This document shows, one piece after another, positions 1-8,915 of a stretch of 64,000 nucleotides of DNA (its first letter is position 1; every line of letters starts with the position of its first letter). Source of the stretch: Desulfosudis oleivorans (GTDB lineage Bacteria; Desulfobacterota; Desulfobacteria; Desulfobacterales; SURF-7). The stretch spans positions 62,001 through 126,000 of the forward strand of contig DYJD01000018.1 of assembly GCA_020723325.1 (NCBI GenBank). The letters run 5' to 3'. The notes below the pieces were generated by a model. The model searched no databases and was not told the origin of the DNA. It worked only from the letters and a program-made list of their open reading frames with translations. A program made the translations under genes and the position numbers.

Positions 1-1557
1 ATCGTCCACGATGAGGATTTTCTTGTGTTCCACGGGCCTTATGGCCGGAAAAGAGAGGGTGAAGACCGTGCCCTGGTTTTCCCGGGTGGCCACAGTGATG
101 GTTCCGTGGTGGCGTTCGATGATGTTGCGGGTCACGGCCAGGCCCAGGCCGGTGCCGCCCATGCTGCGCTTGGTAGTGAAGAAGGGGTCCATGATTTGAT
201 TGAGTTTGTTTTCAGGTATGCCGATGCCCTGGTCGCGAACCTCGATGGTCACACGATTTTCCGACGGGTTATAGGAGGTTTTCAGGGAAACGCCCTTGCT
301 GCGGTCGGGCAGGGCTTCCAGGGCGTTCTGGATCAGATTGATGATCACCTGCTCCAGTTTACGGAAATCGGCGTTGATTTTCGGCAGGTTTTCATCAAAA
401 TCCGTATGGAAGTGATCGGTGGTATGTTTGATTTTATGGTTCAGCAGGGCTGCGGCTTTATCGATAATTCGGTTGACGTTCTCCGGCCGGAAGCGGGTGG
501 TGCTTTCCTTGACGGAATATTCCCGCAAATCCTGAACAATGCGTTTGATGCGTTTGGCGCCGTCTTCGATACCTTTGATGAGGGCCGGAATTTCCTGCCG
601 GATTTCCGGGAAGGGCAGGCCGGCCACGCTGAAATCGCCATGGGCCTTATGATATTCCTCCAGCACCGGCGAAATGCTTTGCCAGGCTTCGGCCAGGATG
701 GGGGCATTGAGCATGATGTAGTTGTTGGGATTATTGACTTCATGGGCCACCCCGGCCACCAGAGTGCCCAGGGCGATGAGCTTGTCGGCCTGGATCAGTT
801 CCTCCTGAAACTTGATTTCCGAACTCATATCGTGGATGCGCAGGATGGCGACCCCATCGGTATCCTTTGTTCCTTCCAGGGGATAGACAAAGATTCGCTC
901 GGTCCATTCCGGATCCACAGGGCTTTCCTGTTCATAATGTGTATGGGTTTTCCAGGAAACCGCTTCAGACATTCTGCGATGGTGGGCCGGGAATCTGCCT
1001 GGATCAAGGCAATTCATTCCGATGCTCAAGCCGCCCAAGGGCTTGAAATAGTCCCAGGCCGCCTTATTGAACATGACCACCCGCAAATTCCCATCCACCA
1101 GGAGTAAAGGCTCCAGGATGCCGTCAAACACGGAGGTCAGCAGGGTGCTGCTTGTTTTCAGCTTTTCCTCGTTCCGCTTACGTTCGGATATATCCCGGAT
1201 GATCTCCAGGTGGAATTTTTTCCCCTTCACCGATAGGGTGCTGGCGCTGACTTCAACCGGCAGTAAACCGCCGTTCCTACATTGCTGGCAGGTCTCGTAA
1301 ACCGCCTTGTTTTCAGGATCCAATTTAAATACAGTTTTGATAATCTCTTCTTTTTTTTCAGGGGCGCGCAGATCGGCTGCGTTCATGGCCAAAAGCTCCG
1401 CACGGGAATAACCGTAGGTTTGGACGGCACGCTCGTTGACTTCCACGATATTCAGGTTCTCATCCGCAAGAATGATGATATCGTTGGCGTAGCGGGTGAT
1501 GGCTTCATAATGAAGATATTCATGGATTTGATAAATCATTTCGAGATTATCCGCCAT
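1..1557 (-). CDS. PAS-PAS hybrid histidine kinase (3' end off the left edge)
   Basis: Sensor kinase read leftward from an ATG at 1557; the frame stays open to base 1, so 519 residues are visible and the end is missing. In order: a PAS domain (about residues 10-125), a second PAS-like domain (about 130-245), a HisKA H-box (AGVAHEVNNP, phospho-acceptor His about 270), a HATPase_c domain with DQGIGIPENK and GTGLGLAV boxes, and the first residues of a C-terminal receiver (KKILIVDD) at the window edge. No membrane segment is seen, so it is probably cytosolic. The signal is unknown. Upstream bases 1558-1825 hold a dispersed repeat shared with 4424-4560. It is divergent from the next kinase. Kinase identity is certain; the receiver is inferred from eight residues. 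Confidence 0.93.
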   Translation of the reverse strand, partial: MADNLEMIYQIHEYLHYEAITRYANDIIILADENLNIVEVNERAVQTYGYSRAELLAMNAADLRAPEKKEEIIKTVFKLDPENKAVYETCQQCRNGGLLPVEVSASTLSVKGKKFHLEIIRDISERKRNEEKLKTSSTLLTSVFDGILEPLLLVDGNLRVVMFNKAAWDYFKPLGGLSIGMNCLDPGRFPAHHRRMSEAVSWKTHTHYEQESPVDPEWTERIFVYPLEGTKDTDGVAILRIHDMSSEIKFQEELIQADKLIALGTLVAGVAHEVNNPNNYIMLNAPILAEAWQSISPVLEEYHKAHGDFSVAGLPFPEIRQEIPALIKGIEDGAKRIKRIVQDLREYSVKESTTRFRPENVNRIIDKAAALLNHKIKHTTDHFHTDFDENLPKINADFRKLEQVIINLIQNALEALPDRSKGVSLKTSYNPSENRVTIEVRDQGIGIPENKLNQIMDPFFTTKRSMGGTGLGLAVTRNIIERHHGTITVATRENQGTVFTLSFPAIRPVEHKKILIVDD

Positions 1558-1678
1558 GGTAATCAACGGTGATTATATTCTGTAAGGGATGGAAATGGTA
1601 ATGATAAAGATAGCCCGCAATATACCTTGGTCCCGCTCTTTTTACAAGTCCCAGTTTGACTTATTAATATTTCCCATC

Positions 1679-1822
1679 CCATGGGACACGGTCCGAATTT
1701 TTCGAACGCGCCGGCTCCAAGGGGCCCGGACAAAGCAGGCATGGTTTGGATAACTATTTTGAAATTCAAAGTATTCATGAAATATCCAAAGAAAGAGGCT
1801 GGTGGCATGGATTTTGAAATAC
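1679..1822. repeat. Dispersed repeat F, copy 1
   Basis: About 145 bases that align, with divergence, to 4424-4560. Shared landmarks in order: CATRGGACACRGTCCGA, a TTTTTCGAAC palindrome, an AAGCAGGCATGGTT/GCAAGCATGGTT block, ATAACTATTT, and a terminal GTGGCATG-N4-TTG motif. It fills the gap between two divergent kinases and has no coding potential. The two copies have the same orientation. Confidence 0.7.
1803..1818 (+). promoter_or_regulatory. Possible sigma-54 type -24/-12 promoter
   Basis: TGGCATG-GATT-TTGAA matches the spacing of the sigma-54 consensus (TGGCAYR-N4-TTGCW), but the -12 GC is GA. It lies about 53 bases before the ATG of the hybrid kinase at 1871 and sits at the end of repeat F. 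Copy 2 of the repeat has TGGCATG-AAAT-TTGGA, also off at -12. Weak; it could be only part of the repeat. Confidence 0.3.
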
Positions 1823-1870
1823 ATTTAATATTTGAGATTTGAGACTGAATGCGAACAACGAAGGTGTGGT

Positions 1871-3850
1871 ATGAAGCTCGATAAAGCGGATGCCGGCGGA
1901 TCTGAAAAAGCGCGGATGGCCGAGAAACTGCTGGAAAGCGAGGCGCGGCTTCAATTTTTTTCAGCAGCCACTTCCGAAGGCATCATCATTCACGAGGGCG
2001 GCCGCATCGTCGACGTGAATCAACGGGGCCTTGAGATCTACGGCTACCAATTGGAAGAGATGATCGGCATGGATGTGGCGGAGACCTGGGCTCCGGAGGA
2101 TCGGGATAAAATCCAGGCCCATATCCTGGCTAAAACCGAAACGCTCTATGAAGCCGCCGGAGTGCGCAAGGACGGATCGCGGATTCATTGCGAAGTCATC
2201 GCCCGCAATCTGAAATGGAACGGCAAACATGTCCGCATCGCCTTGATCCGGGACATGACCGATCGAAAAAAGCGGGAAACCGAACTGCGCCGGGCCGAGA
2301 AGGAACGTTCCTTGTTGATTTCGGCGGTGGAGCAATCGGCCGAGGTCATTATCATCACTGATACCAAAGGCATTATCGAATATGTCAACTCCGCCTTCAG
2401 CAAAATCACCGGATATTGGAAGAATGAAGCCCTGGGCCGGGACATCCGGTTCTTGCGCAGCGACCGGCAGGAGCGCGGTTTTCACCGCCGGATTTGGCAG
2501 ATGCTGGCCGAAGGCAATGCGTGGAAAGGGCGGTTGATCTGCCAAAAGAAGGATGGCGGCTATTTCACTTCAGAGACCTCCATCTCACCCATTTTTGATC
2601 CGGATGGGGTGATCGTGAACTATATCGGCGGAATGCATGATGTCAGCGCCATGGTGAAACTGGAGGAGCAGTACCAGCAGTCCCAGAAGATGGAGACCAT
2701 CGGCACCTTGGCCGGGGGCATCGCCCATGATTTCAACAATATTTTATATGCCGCCATGGGTTTCACGGAACTGGCTTACAATGATGTGCCCAAAGGCTCC
2801 AGGGCCGCCGTCTGCCTGGAAAGCATCATGGCTTCCCACAAGCGCGCCTCGGATCTGATCAACCAGATACTGACCTTCAGCCGCCAGAACAAACAGGACC
2901 GCAAACCCATCCGGATTCAGCCGGCCCTGAAGGAAGCGGTGAAGCTGATCCGCAAAATCATCCCGACCAATATTGAGATTAGGCAGAAGATCAACGCGGA
3001 TTGCGGTCCGATTCTGGCCGATGCCATCCAGATTCACCAGATCGTCATGAACCTTTGTACCAACGCCTTCCACGCCATGCAGGAAAAGGGTGGAGTCATG
3101 ACCATTCGCCTGGATTCCATTCGGGTTGGGCCGGAAAGGAGTCACCTGGGGGTTAGCCTTGAGCCGGGGTATTATATCGTCCTGGAGGTGGCGGACACGG
3201 GCGTCGGCATGGACGCGGCGGTGCTGAAACGTATTTTCGAGCCGTTTTTCACCACCAAGGAAGTGGGCAAGGGCACGGGCCTGGGATTGGCCACGGTTCA
3301 TGGAATCGTGAAAGAGTACGACGGCGTGATCCATGTCACCAGTGAACCCGGCCGGGGTTCAAGCTTTTTCGTTTTCTTCCCGGCCTGCCCCCAGGAAGAG
3401 GTCGTCAACCTCAAGGCCGAAGACCTGGCCGACCTGAAGGGCACGGAAAGAATCTTGTTTGTGGACGATGATGAAATGATCGTGCGTTTTGCCGAGCGAT
3501 CCTTGAAAAGCAAAGGCTATGATATCCATTCGCGTTCCAATGGCATGGAGGCGCTGGAGGCTTTCCGTGCCGATCCCCATCGTTACGACGTGGTGGTGAC
3601 CGACATGAACATGCCGCGCATGACCGGCACGGAATTGGCTGAAAAAATATTGCAAATCCGGCCGGAAATGCCCATCATTCTCTGCACCGGCTTTAGTGAA
3701 GCCATTTCCAAGGAAAAAATGCAGGCCATGGGAATCGTCGAGCTTCTATACAAGCCGGTGATAACCAAAAAACTGTTGAAAGCCATACGCACGGCAATGG
3801 ATAAAGAGCAACAAAAGGAGCTGAACCATGAAGCGAATTCTGGTGATTGA
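1871..3850 (+). CDS. PAS-PAS hybrid histidine kinase with C-terminal receiver
   Basis: Cytosolic two-component sensor of 659 residues. The ATG at 1871 is chosen over one at 1832 because AAGGTG precedes it at good spacing. Two PAS domains (about 20-135 and 145-265), HisKA with the H-box [19 protein letters not shown] (His286), HATPase_c with DTGVGM and [11 protein letters not shown], then a receiver (about 530-645) with phospho-acceptor Asp578 in [12 protein letters not shown]. This HDFNN kinase class usually works with short receivers, and the next gene, overlapping by 23 bases, is one. The phosphate path (kinase, own receiver, partner receiver) is inferred. There are no membrane segments; the ligand is unknown. 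Confidence 0.95.
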   Translation: MKLDKADAGGSEKARMAEKLLESEARLQFFSAATSEGIIIHEGGRIVDVNQRGLEIYGYQLEEMIGMDVAETWAPEDRDKIQAHILAKTETLYEAAGVRKDGSRIHCEVIARNLKWNGKHVRIALIRDMTDRKKRETELRRAEKERSLLISAVEQSAEVIIITDTKGIIEYVNSAFSKITGYWKNEALGRDIRFLRSDRQERGFHRRIWQMLAEGNAWKGRLICQKKDGGYFTSETSISPIFDPDGVIVNYIGGMHDVSAMVKLEEQYQQSQKMETIGTLAGGIAHDFNNILYAAMGFTELAYNDVPKGSRAAVCLESIMASHKRASDLINQILTFSRQNKQDRKPIRIQPALKEAVKLIRKIIPTNIEIRQKINADCGPILADAIQIHQIVMNLCTNAFHAMQEKGGVMTIRLDSIRVGPERSHLGVSLEPGYYIVLEVADTGVGMDAAVLKRIFEPFFTTKEVGKGTGLGLATVHGIVKEYDGVIHVTSEPGRGSSFFVFFPACPQEEVVNLKAEDLADLKGTERILFVDDDEMIVRFAERSLKSKGYDIHSRSNGMEALEAFRADPHRYDVVVTDMNMPRMTGTELAEKILQIRPEMPIILCTGFSEAISKEKMQAMGIVELLYKPVITKKLLKAIRTAMDKEQQKELNHEANSGD

Positions 3851-4196
3851 TGATGAACAACTGGTCCGCACCATGCTGCGCATGACCCTGGAGGAAGCGG
3901 GCTATGCAGTGGCGGAGGCGGCCGACGGCGATGAAGGCATCCGGCTGTACAACGAAAAAGGGGCGGACGTGATCATCACCGATTTGGTCATGCCCGAGAA
4001 AGAAGGTATTGAAACCATCCTGGAGTTGAAAAAGAAACATCCCGATGTGAAGATCATCGCCATTTCCGGTGGCGGCCGGGTGAAGCCGGAGAACTATCTC
4101 ACCGTTGCCAAATCCATGGGGGTGCGCCACGCCTTTGCCAAGCCGGTGGAGAAGGAGGTGTTGTTGAGGGCGGTGGCGGAGCTTTGCGGGGAGTAG
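3828..4196 (+). CDS. Single-domain response regulator (CheY-like)
   Basis: A stand-alone receiver of 122 residues with all key positions: acidic pair Asp9-Asp10, phospho-acceptor Asp52 (ITDLVMPEKEG), Ser80 in the Thr/Ser position and Lys105 (FAKPVEKE). There is no output domain. It overlaps the end of the preceding hybrid kinase by 23 bases, so the two are translationally coupled and probably partners. It could relay phosphate to an HPt protein or act by protein contact; the target is not visible. A hexamer inverted-repeat element follows directly. Confidence 0.93.
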   Translation: MKRILVIDDEQLVRTMLRMTLEEAGYAVAEAADGDEGIRLYNEKGADVIITDLVMPEKEGIETILELKKKHPDVKIIAISGGGRVKPENYLTVAKSMGVRHAFAKPVEKEVLLRAVAELCGE

Positions 4197-4227
4197 GATG
4201 CGGGATGCGGGGCGAAAGTAAAGGCAT

Positions 4228-4319
4228 ATCGGGGTCGGGGTTGGGGTCGGTATCGGGGTCGAAAAAAAATCGAAAAGACCTAAAGACGATACCGATTCCG
4301 ATACCGACCCCGACCCCGA
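4228..4319. repeat. Hexamer inverted-repeat element (GGTATC/GGGGTC type), copy 1
   Basis: The left arm 4228-4261 is a run of TCGGGG/TCGGTA hexamers; the right arm 4287-4319 is its near-exact reverse complement (CGATACCGATTCCGATACC followed by GACCCC units). A short A-rich spacer separates them, so the RNA or single strand could fold into a long hairpin. Related copies are at 40533-40670 and 58219-58252. It lies just after a receiver gene and may also act as a terminator (inferred). Confidence 0.85.
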
Positions 4320-4423
4320 GAGATTGGAAGTTTGAGAAGAACTGAAATCGCAACATCTCGATGTCTCTTGAATGATTAAGACCCATCTATAACTTTGGTT
4401 GGTTCTGATCTTTTTTTCCTCCG

Positions 4424-4560
4424 GCATAGGACACAGTCCGATTTTTTCGAACAAGGTTTTTTCCCTGTTTGCTCTGCAAGCATGGTTATTTTTCTATAAC
4501 TATTTAATAAAAAATAAAATTTTAAGGCCATCAGATTTGTGGCATGAAATTTGGATTCCA
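4424..4560. repeat. Dispersed repeat F, copy 2
   Basis: Diverged second copy of the element at 1679-1822, in the same orientation, with the TTTTTTCGAAC palindrome, GCAAGCATGGTT block and the terminal GTGGCATG-AAAT-TTGGA motif. No gene is seen between it and the next repeats. Confidence 0.7.
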
Positions 4561-4661
4561 AAACAATGGTTGAGGATTATACAAGGCTGAGGATTGCCCA
4601 AAGATGGGGGGCGCCCATCATTTCAGGTTCTACCAACGGAAGCGGCATATGGTAATATGCC

Positions 4662-4776
4662 GCCCGTGGGAGCGGCTTCTATCCGCGATTCGATATCTCC
4701 ACCCGTGGGAGCGGTTTCCAGCCGCGATTTGATATCTCCCACCCGTGGGAGCAGCTTCCAGCCGCGATTTGATTGG
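4662..4776. repeat. Three tandem REP-like units
   Basis: Three units at about 39-40 base spacing, starting near 4666, 4705 and 4745, each containing GTGGGAGCGGYTTCCAGCCGCG followed by ATTYGATATCTCCCA. GCGGCT and AGCCGC form a short stem with a TTCC-type loop, as in bacterial REP elements. Single or degenerate copies occur at 20536-20592 and 57996-58020. The open frame running through them is not a gene. Confidence 0.85.
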
Positions 4777-4912
4777 GGTGATCCTCGGCTGCCGGTTTTT
4801 TGACTCAGTGAAGGATTCCGGCAACAACCGGCATTTCTTTTCAGCAGGGAAGCATCGGCTGATCATCCGGCTGCCTGGGCGGTCCGGGACACTCTTCATA
4901 GGATAGGTTTCA

Positions 4913-5287
4913 ATGGAGATTCTTCTGTACGGCGGAACCGGCCGGACCGGCCGGCGCATAAAACAAGCAATTGAAGCCTGCATCCCCGGCTGCGCCATCG
5001 CGGCCTACGATTCCCAGCCCCTGTTCACGGAAAGGCTGCGCCAATCTGTTTCCGATGTGCTGGTGAGCGTAATCCTGGCATCCAGCCGGCAGGAACTTGC
5101 GGAACTCCTGGAGCTGAAAAGCATCATCGCCGAGATGCGCACCATATTAATCCTGCCGGACAGGACAAAAAAAACCATGGCCATGGCCCTGCAATTCTAT
5201 CCGCGTTTTGTGGGCTATGGCGGTGATGTGCAGGAGCTGACAGCGGTATTGAGGAAAATGGGAAAGAACATGCCGAACGCGGAATAA
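4913..5287 (+). CDS. Receiver-like alpha/beta protein of unknown function, first gene of the chemotaxis cluster
   Basis: Not recognised as a named family. The 124 residues begin with a beta strand and a glycine-rich turn (MEILLYGGTGRTGRR) and continue as alternating strands and helices (VLVSVILAS, RTILILPDR, FVGYGGDV), resembling a degenerate receiver or Rossmann-like fold without an obvious phospho-acceptor Asp. An AGGATAGG precedes the ATG. It lies 72 bases before cheW, on the same strand. Its last codons and stop (PNAE, stop) fall in the AACGCGG part of the junction repeat, so the C-terminus may have been reshaped by it. A role in the cluster is inferred from position only. Confidence 0.7.
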   Translation: MEILLYGGTGRTGRRIKQAIEACIPGCAIAAYDSQPLFTERLRQSVSDVLVSVILASSRQELAELLELKSIIAEMRTILILPDRTKKTMAMALQFYPRFVGYGGDVQELTAVLRKMGKNMPNAE

Positions 5288-5344
5288 AATAATGATGGAA
5301 CACCACAATTCATAATTCGTAATTCCTAATTCCTAATTGCTTTT
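5275..5344. repeat. Heptamer junction repeat before cheW
   Basis: AACGCGG unit, then AATAAAATAATGATGGAACACC, then a 7-base periodic run (AATTCAT, AATTCGT, AATTCCT, AATTCCT) ending in AATTGCTTTT. The cheW ribosome site AAGGAG follows at once. It supplies the stop codon of the upstream gene. Confidence 0.85.
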
Positions 5345-5359
5345 AAGGAGACTCAGATC

Positions 5360-5851
5360 ATGGATCAAGCCATAAAAGCCGCCGGCAACCGGGAGGGCAA
5401 GTATTTGACTTTCAGCATGGCCGGGGAGGAGTACGGCATCGGTATTCTCAAGATCAAGGAGATCATCGGCCTGATGCCCATCACCTCCGTGCCGCGTACG
5501 CCGGCCTTTGTCAAAGGGGTAGTCAACCTGCGGGGCAAGGTCATTCCGGTGATCGACCTGCGCCTGCGCTTCGGCTTGGTCTCCGTGGACTACACCGAGC
5601 GCACCTGCATCATCGTGGTGGAGATCCAGGGCGCTTCCGGCACCATCATCATCGGTATTGTGGTGGATTCCGTGTCGGAAGTCCTCAATATCAAGGCCGA
5701 GGACATCGAGGACACCCCGGCCTTCGGCACCCGCCTGAACACGGATTACATCCTGGGTATGGCTAAAATGCAGGGCGGAGTGAAGATCCTGCTGGACATC
5801 GACCGGGTCCTGACCGCCGAGGAATTGGTGCTTATCGACAAAGCCGCATAG
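5360..5851 (+). CDS. cheW: CheW coupling protein
   Basis: Adaptor of 163 residues that links chemoreceptors to CheA in the cytoplasmic array. One CheW domain fills the protein: YLTFSMAGEEYGIGILKIKEII at the start, SVPRTPAFVKGVVNLRGKVIPVIDLRLRFG in the middle (the typical NLRG-VIPVIDLR signature), and GIVVDSVSEVLNI near the end. AAGGAG lies 10 bases before the ATG. A heptamer repeat precedes it and another separates it from the receptor gene downstream. Confidence 0.96.
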   Translation: MDQAIKAAGNREGKYLTFSMAGEEYGIGILKIKEIIGLMPITSVPRTPAFVKGVVNLRGKVIPVIDLRLRFGLVSVDYTERTCIIVVEIQGASGTIIIGIVVDSVSEVLNIKAEDIEDTPAFGTRLNTDYILGMAKMQGGVKILLDIDRVLTAEELVLIDKAA

Positions 5852-5854
5852 GTC

Positions 5855-5938
5855 AACGCGGAACGCGGAACGCGGAATAAAAAAAGGATGGAACACCTTG
5901 ATTTATAATTCGTAATTCATAATTCCTAATTGTTTTTT
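5855..5938. repeat. Heptamer junction repeat between cheW and the receptor gene
   Basis: Three AACGCGG-type units, AATAAAAAAAGGATGGAACACC, then AATTCGT/AATTCAT/AATTCCT heptamers ending AATTGTTTTTTC. Same organisation and orientation as at 5275-5344 and 7976-8044. Confidence 0.85.
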
Positions 5939-5950
5939 CAGGGGGAGTAA

Positions 5951-7930
5951 ATGTTTCAAAACATGAAATTGGGCACCAAGATCATTCTAGGGTTCGGCAT
6001 CCTGTTGGGCATAGTGTGTATTTTGGGAGGGCTCGCAGTTTGGAATATGAACAGCGTAGGCAGGATTGCAACGCTCCTGTTCAAGGAAAACTTGCCGGAA
6101 GTAACGGTGGCCAACAATGTGGAGCGCTGGTCCTTGAAGACCATGTTTGAAATGCGGGGCTTTGCCTATACCGAAGACCAGGAGTTTTATGACAAAGCCG
6201 CCAAAAACCTCACGGAAGTCAAAAAGTTTATAAACCAGGCCAAAAACCACGGCGCAAGCTCGGAAAGGTTGGCCAAGCTCAAGGAGGCAGCGGAAAAAGC
6301 AGAGGCTGAAGTTCTTGAATATGAAAGATTGGCGGAAGAAGGTCGCAAGCTCACCAAAGGATTGGAGGAAGAACGCCGGAGCGCAGAGTCCTCCGCCAAA
6401 AAATACATGGAGCTTTGCTATGATTTTCTGGGTGAGCAAAAGTTGAATCTGGATGCGGATCTGGCCGCCGGCAAGGATGTCAACGCCATCCGGGAACGGG
6501 TGCGAAAAATGGAAATGGTCAGCGAGATCGTCGATCTGGGCAACTGGATCATCATCGGAACCTGGAAATCCCAATTCCGGCGGGATCCCAAGCTGCTCCA
6601 AGAAACCGGGAAGTTTTTCGACCAGGTGAACATGAAATTGGACGAACTTAAAGCCATCACCAAACAAACCTCCCTGCAAAAGATGATCGAGGACTGCCGG
6701 ACTGCCGGCAAAGCCTATCGGGGTAATATGGATAAATTCCTGATCGACTGGCAGGAGCGCGAGAATTTAACCCAAAAACGCGTGGAGGTGAGCAGAAAGG
6801 TGTTGGAATTGGCCCAGTCCACGGCGGAAATGAGCATGGACAATACGTCCAAGGCTTCTGAGAAGGCCGCTTCGGCCCTGGGAACAGCTTCAACCATCAT
6901 ATTGGCGGGTCTGATTCTGGCCATCATCACCGGCGTATTTGCGACGATTTTTATCACTCGCAGCATCACCTTGCCGATCAGTCGGATCATTGCCGATCTA
7001 TCCGAGGCTTCAGAGCAAATTTCCTCAGCCTCGAGCCAGATTTCCTCGGCCGGCCAATCCCTGGCCGAAGGGTCCAGCCAGCAAGCCGCCTCCATTGAGG
7101 AAAGTTCCTCATCCCTGGAGGAGATGTCCTCCATGACCAAGCAGAATGCGGACAACGCCAATCAGGCCAATACCCTCATGTCCGAAACCCGCAAAGTTGT
7201 GGATACGGCCAATGCATCCATGACGCGCCTGACCGAGTCCATGAAGGAGATCACCAGGGCCAGCGAAGAGACCTCCAAGATCATCAAGACCATTGACGAG
7301 ATCGCCTTCCAGACCAACCTGCTGGCTTTGAACGCGGCCGTGGAAGCGGCCCGGGCCGGCGAAGCCGGGGCCGGTTTCGCCGTGGTGGCTGATGAAGTTC
7401 GCAATCTGGCCATGCGCGCCTCGGCGGCAGCCAAGAACACCGCCGATCTCATCGAAGGTACGGTGAAAAAAGTGAAAGACGGCTCGGCATTGGTGGACAG
7501 CACCAATGAAGCTTTCCAGCAGGTGGCGGAAAGGAGCACCAAAGTGGGCCAACTGGTGAGTGAAATCGCCGCCTCCTCCAATGAGCAGGCCCAGGGCATC
7601 GAGCAGATCAACAAGGCTGTCACTGAAATGGATAAAGTAACCCAGCAGAATGCCGCCAATGCCGAAGAGTCCGCATCCGCTTCCGAGGAGATGAGCGCCC
7701 AGTCCGGGCAGTTGCAGGACATGGTGGGTGAGCTGACGGCCATGGTGGGGGCGGCGGCCGAACGCGGAACGCGGAACCCGGAACGCGGAATGATAAGGAA
7801 TAAAACCGGGCAAACCGGGAAGGCTGAAGTCGGAATAAAACCGGCAAGAAATGCTTCGGCTAAAATCGCCAAGGAGCAACGCCGGCCGGAGGAAGTCATT
7901 CCCATGGAAGAGGATTTTAAAGACTTCTGA
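5951..7930 (+). CDS. Methyl-accepting chemotaxis protein
   Basis: Inner-membrane receptor of 659 residues. TM1 is about residues 8-30, a helical periplasmic ligand domain spans about 31-310, TM2 about 313-337 ([18 protein letters not shown]), followed by a short HAMP-like stretch and the signalling hairpin with the conserved tip [18 protein letters not shown] and [19 protein letters not shown] stands 3 bases before the ATG. After the hairpin, residues about 603-614 ([10 protein letters not shown]) are encoded by AACGCGG repeat units inserted into a flexible linker. The protein ends in DFKDF, an acidic aromatic tail resembling the CheR/CheB docking pentapeptide (inferred). The ligand is unknown. 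Confidence 0.95.
   Translation: MFQNMKLGTKIILGFGILLGIVCILGGLAVWNMNSVGRIATLLFKENLPEVTVANNVERWSLKTMFEMRGFAYTEDQEFYDKAAKNLTEVKKFINQAKNHGASSERLAKLKEAAEKAEAEVLEYERLAEEGRKLTKGLEEERRSAESSAKKYMELCYDFLGEQKLNLDADLAAGKDVNAIRERVRKMEMVSEIVDLGNWIIIGTWKSQFRRDPKLLQETGKFFDQVNMKLDELKAITKQTSLQKMIEDCRTAGKAYRGNMDKFLIDWQERENLTQKRVEVSRKVLELAQSTAEMSMDNTSKASEKAASALGTASTIILAGLILAIITGVFATIFITRSITLPISRIIADLSEASEQISSASSQISSAGQSLAEGSSQQAASIEESSSSLEEMSSMTKQNADNANQANTLMSETRKVVDTANASMTRLTESMKEITRASEETSKIIKTIDEIAFQTNLLALNAAVEAARAGEAGAGFAVVADEVRNLAMRASAAAKNTADLIEGTVKKVKDGSALVDSTNEAFQQVAERSTKVGQLVSEIAASSNEQAQGIEQINKAVTEMDKVTQQNAANAEESASASEEMSAQSGQLQDMVGELTAMVGAAAERGTRNPERGMIRNKTGQTGKAEVGIKPARNASAKIAKEQRRPEEVIPMEEDFKDF
7760..7792. 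repeat. AACGCGG repeat units inside the receptor coding region
   Basis: Four AACGCGG/AACCCGG-like units in frame within the receptor gene, the same unit that begins the junction repeats at 5275, 5855 and 7976. They encode [10 protein letters not shown] in the linker before the C-terminal tail. Confidence 0.85.
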
Positions 7931-7932
7931 AT

Positions 7933-7960
7933 GTAAGGGCGGTTCGCGAACCGCCCCTAC
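7933..7960. repeat. REP-like palindrome E, copy 1
   Basis: GTAAGGGCGGTTCGCGAACCGCCCCTAC is a nearly perfect palindrome just after the receptor stop codon. Copies are at 30668-30692 and 43355-43382, also just after gene ends. It can fold as a strong hairpin and may stabilise or end transcripts (inferred). Confidence 0.85.
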
Positions 7961-7975
7961 CCGCGGAAATTGCCC

Positions 7976-8044
7976 AACGCGGAATATAAAATGATGGAAC
8001 ACATTAATTCATAATTCGTAATTCCTAATTCATAATTGTTTTTT
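7976..8044. repeat. Heptamer junction repeat before cheR
   Basis: AACGCGGAATATAAAATGATGGAACAC, then AATTCAT/AATTCGT/AATTCCT/AATTCAT heptamers and AATTGTTTTTT. The cheR ATG begins three bases later with no Shine-Dalgarno sequence between. Confidence 0.85.
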
Positions 8045-8046
8045 CT

Positions 8047-8892
8047 ATGCTTCAGTCTTTCGAGATAAATGAAAATGAATTCCACAAATTAAAAGAGCTT
8101 GTCTATCAGAAATGCGGGATCAATCTGAATGACAACAAGAAGGAATTGCTGCGGGCGCGTTTGGGCAAACGTCTGCGCAAGCTGGGCATGGACAGCTTCA
8201 AGGAATACCATCGCTTTTTGATTGAGGAGGATGACGGTGGGGAACTGACCCAGATGCTGGACAGCATTTCCACCAACCTCACCCGTTTTTTCCGGGAGGA
8301 GAAGCATTTTGAATTTCTGGGCAAGGAAGTGCTGCCGGCCGGCTTGGCTGGTCTGCGGAAGGGGGAGCGGTTGAAATTGAGGGCGTGGAGCGCGGGTTGC
8401 TCCAGTGGTGAGGAACCCTATTCCCTGGCCATGTGGATTCTGGAATCCTGCGGCAACGGTCTGGGGATGGATCTGCGAATACTGGCCACGGACATCTCCA
8501 CCAAGGTACTGAAAGGAGCCATGCAGGGGGTTTACCATGAATCCCGCACCCGCATTGTGCCCACGGAGCTGCAGCGCAAATATTTTCAAAAGGGCTGCGG
8601 CAAATGGGAAGGGCATTTGCGGGTCAAAGCCGAAGTGCGGCGTCTGATCGATTTCCGGCGGCTGAACCTGATGGAGCCGTTCACCTTCAGCGAGCCCTTT
8701 GACTTCATCTTCTGCCGCAATGTCATGATTTACTTTGACCGGGCCATGCAGGAGAGCCTGATCAACCGGTTTTATAATTGTCTGAAAGAGGGTGGTCATC
8801 TGTTTGTGGGACATTCCGAAAGCCTCATGACCCTGTCCCACGCTTACCGCTATGTCCGCCCGGCGGTGTATCGGAAAGAAAAGAAAGACTGA
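8047..8892 (+). CDS. cheR: CheR chemoreceptor methyltransferase
   Basis: Uses S-adenosylmethionine to methylate receptor glutamates, working against CheB. 281 residues, full length. The N-terminal CheR helical domain is about 1-75 (TNLTRFFREEKHFEFL follows it); the methyltransferase fold contains the SAM motif SAGCSSGEEPYSLA, LATDIS and the catalytic-region FDFIFCRNVMIYFD. The ATG is the only sensible start, yet there is no purine-rich ribosome site: the start abuts a heptamer repeat, so translation may be coupled or leader-dependent. 23 bases separate it from cheA. Confidence 0.96.
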   Translation: MLQSFEINENEFHKLKELVYQKCGINLNDNKKELLRARLGKRLRKLGMDSFKEYHRFLIEEDDGGELTQMLDSISTNLTRFFREEKHFEFLGKEVLPAGLAGLRKGERLKLRAWSAGCSSGEEPYSLAMWILESCGNGLGMDLRILATDISTKVLKGAMQGVYHESRTRIVPTELQRKYFQKGCGKWEGHLRVKAEVRRLIDFRRLNLMEPFTFSEPFDFIFCRNVMIYFDRAMQESLINRFYNCLKEGGHLFVGHSESLMTLSHAYRYVRPAVYRKEKKD

Positions 8893-8915
8893 ATCCCTAG
8901 TAGAGGAACACGCAA

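Noticed and set aside
1563-1824. Two minus-strand frames of 60-81 codons upstream of the first kinase
   Set aside because: They lie in repeat F and have no ribosome site or conserved motif.
4662-4776. Possible CRISPR array
   Set aside because: The units are contiguous REP palindromes without unique spacers, and no cas genes are present.
4594-4803. 69-codon open frame
   Set aside because: It runs through the three tandem REP units; no ribosome site or protein-like composition.
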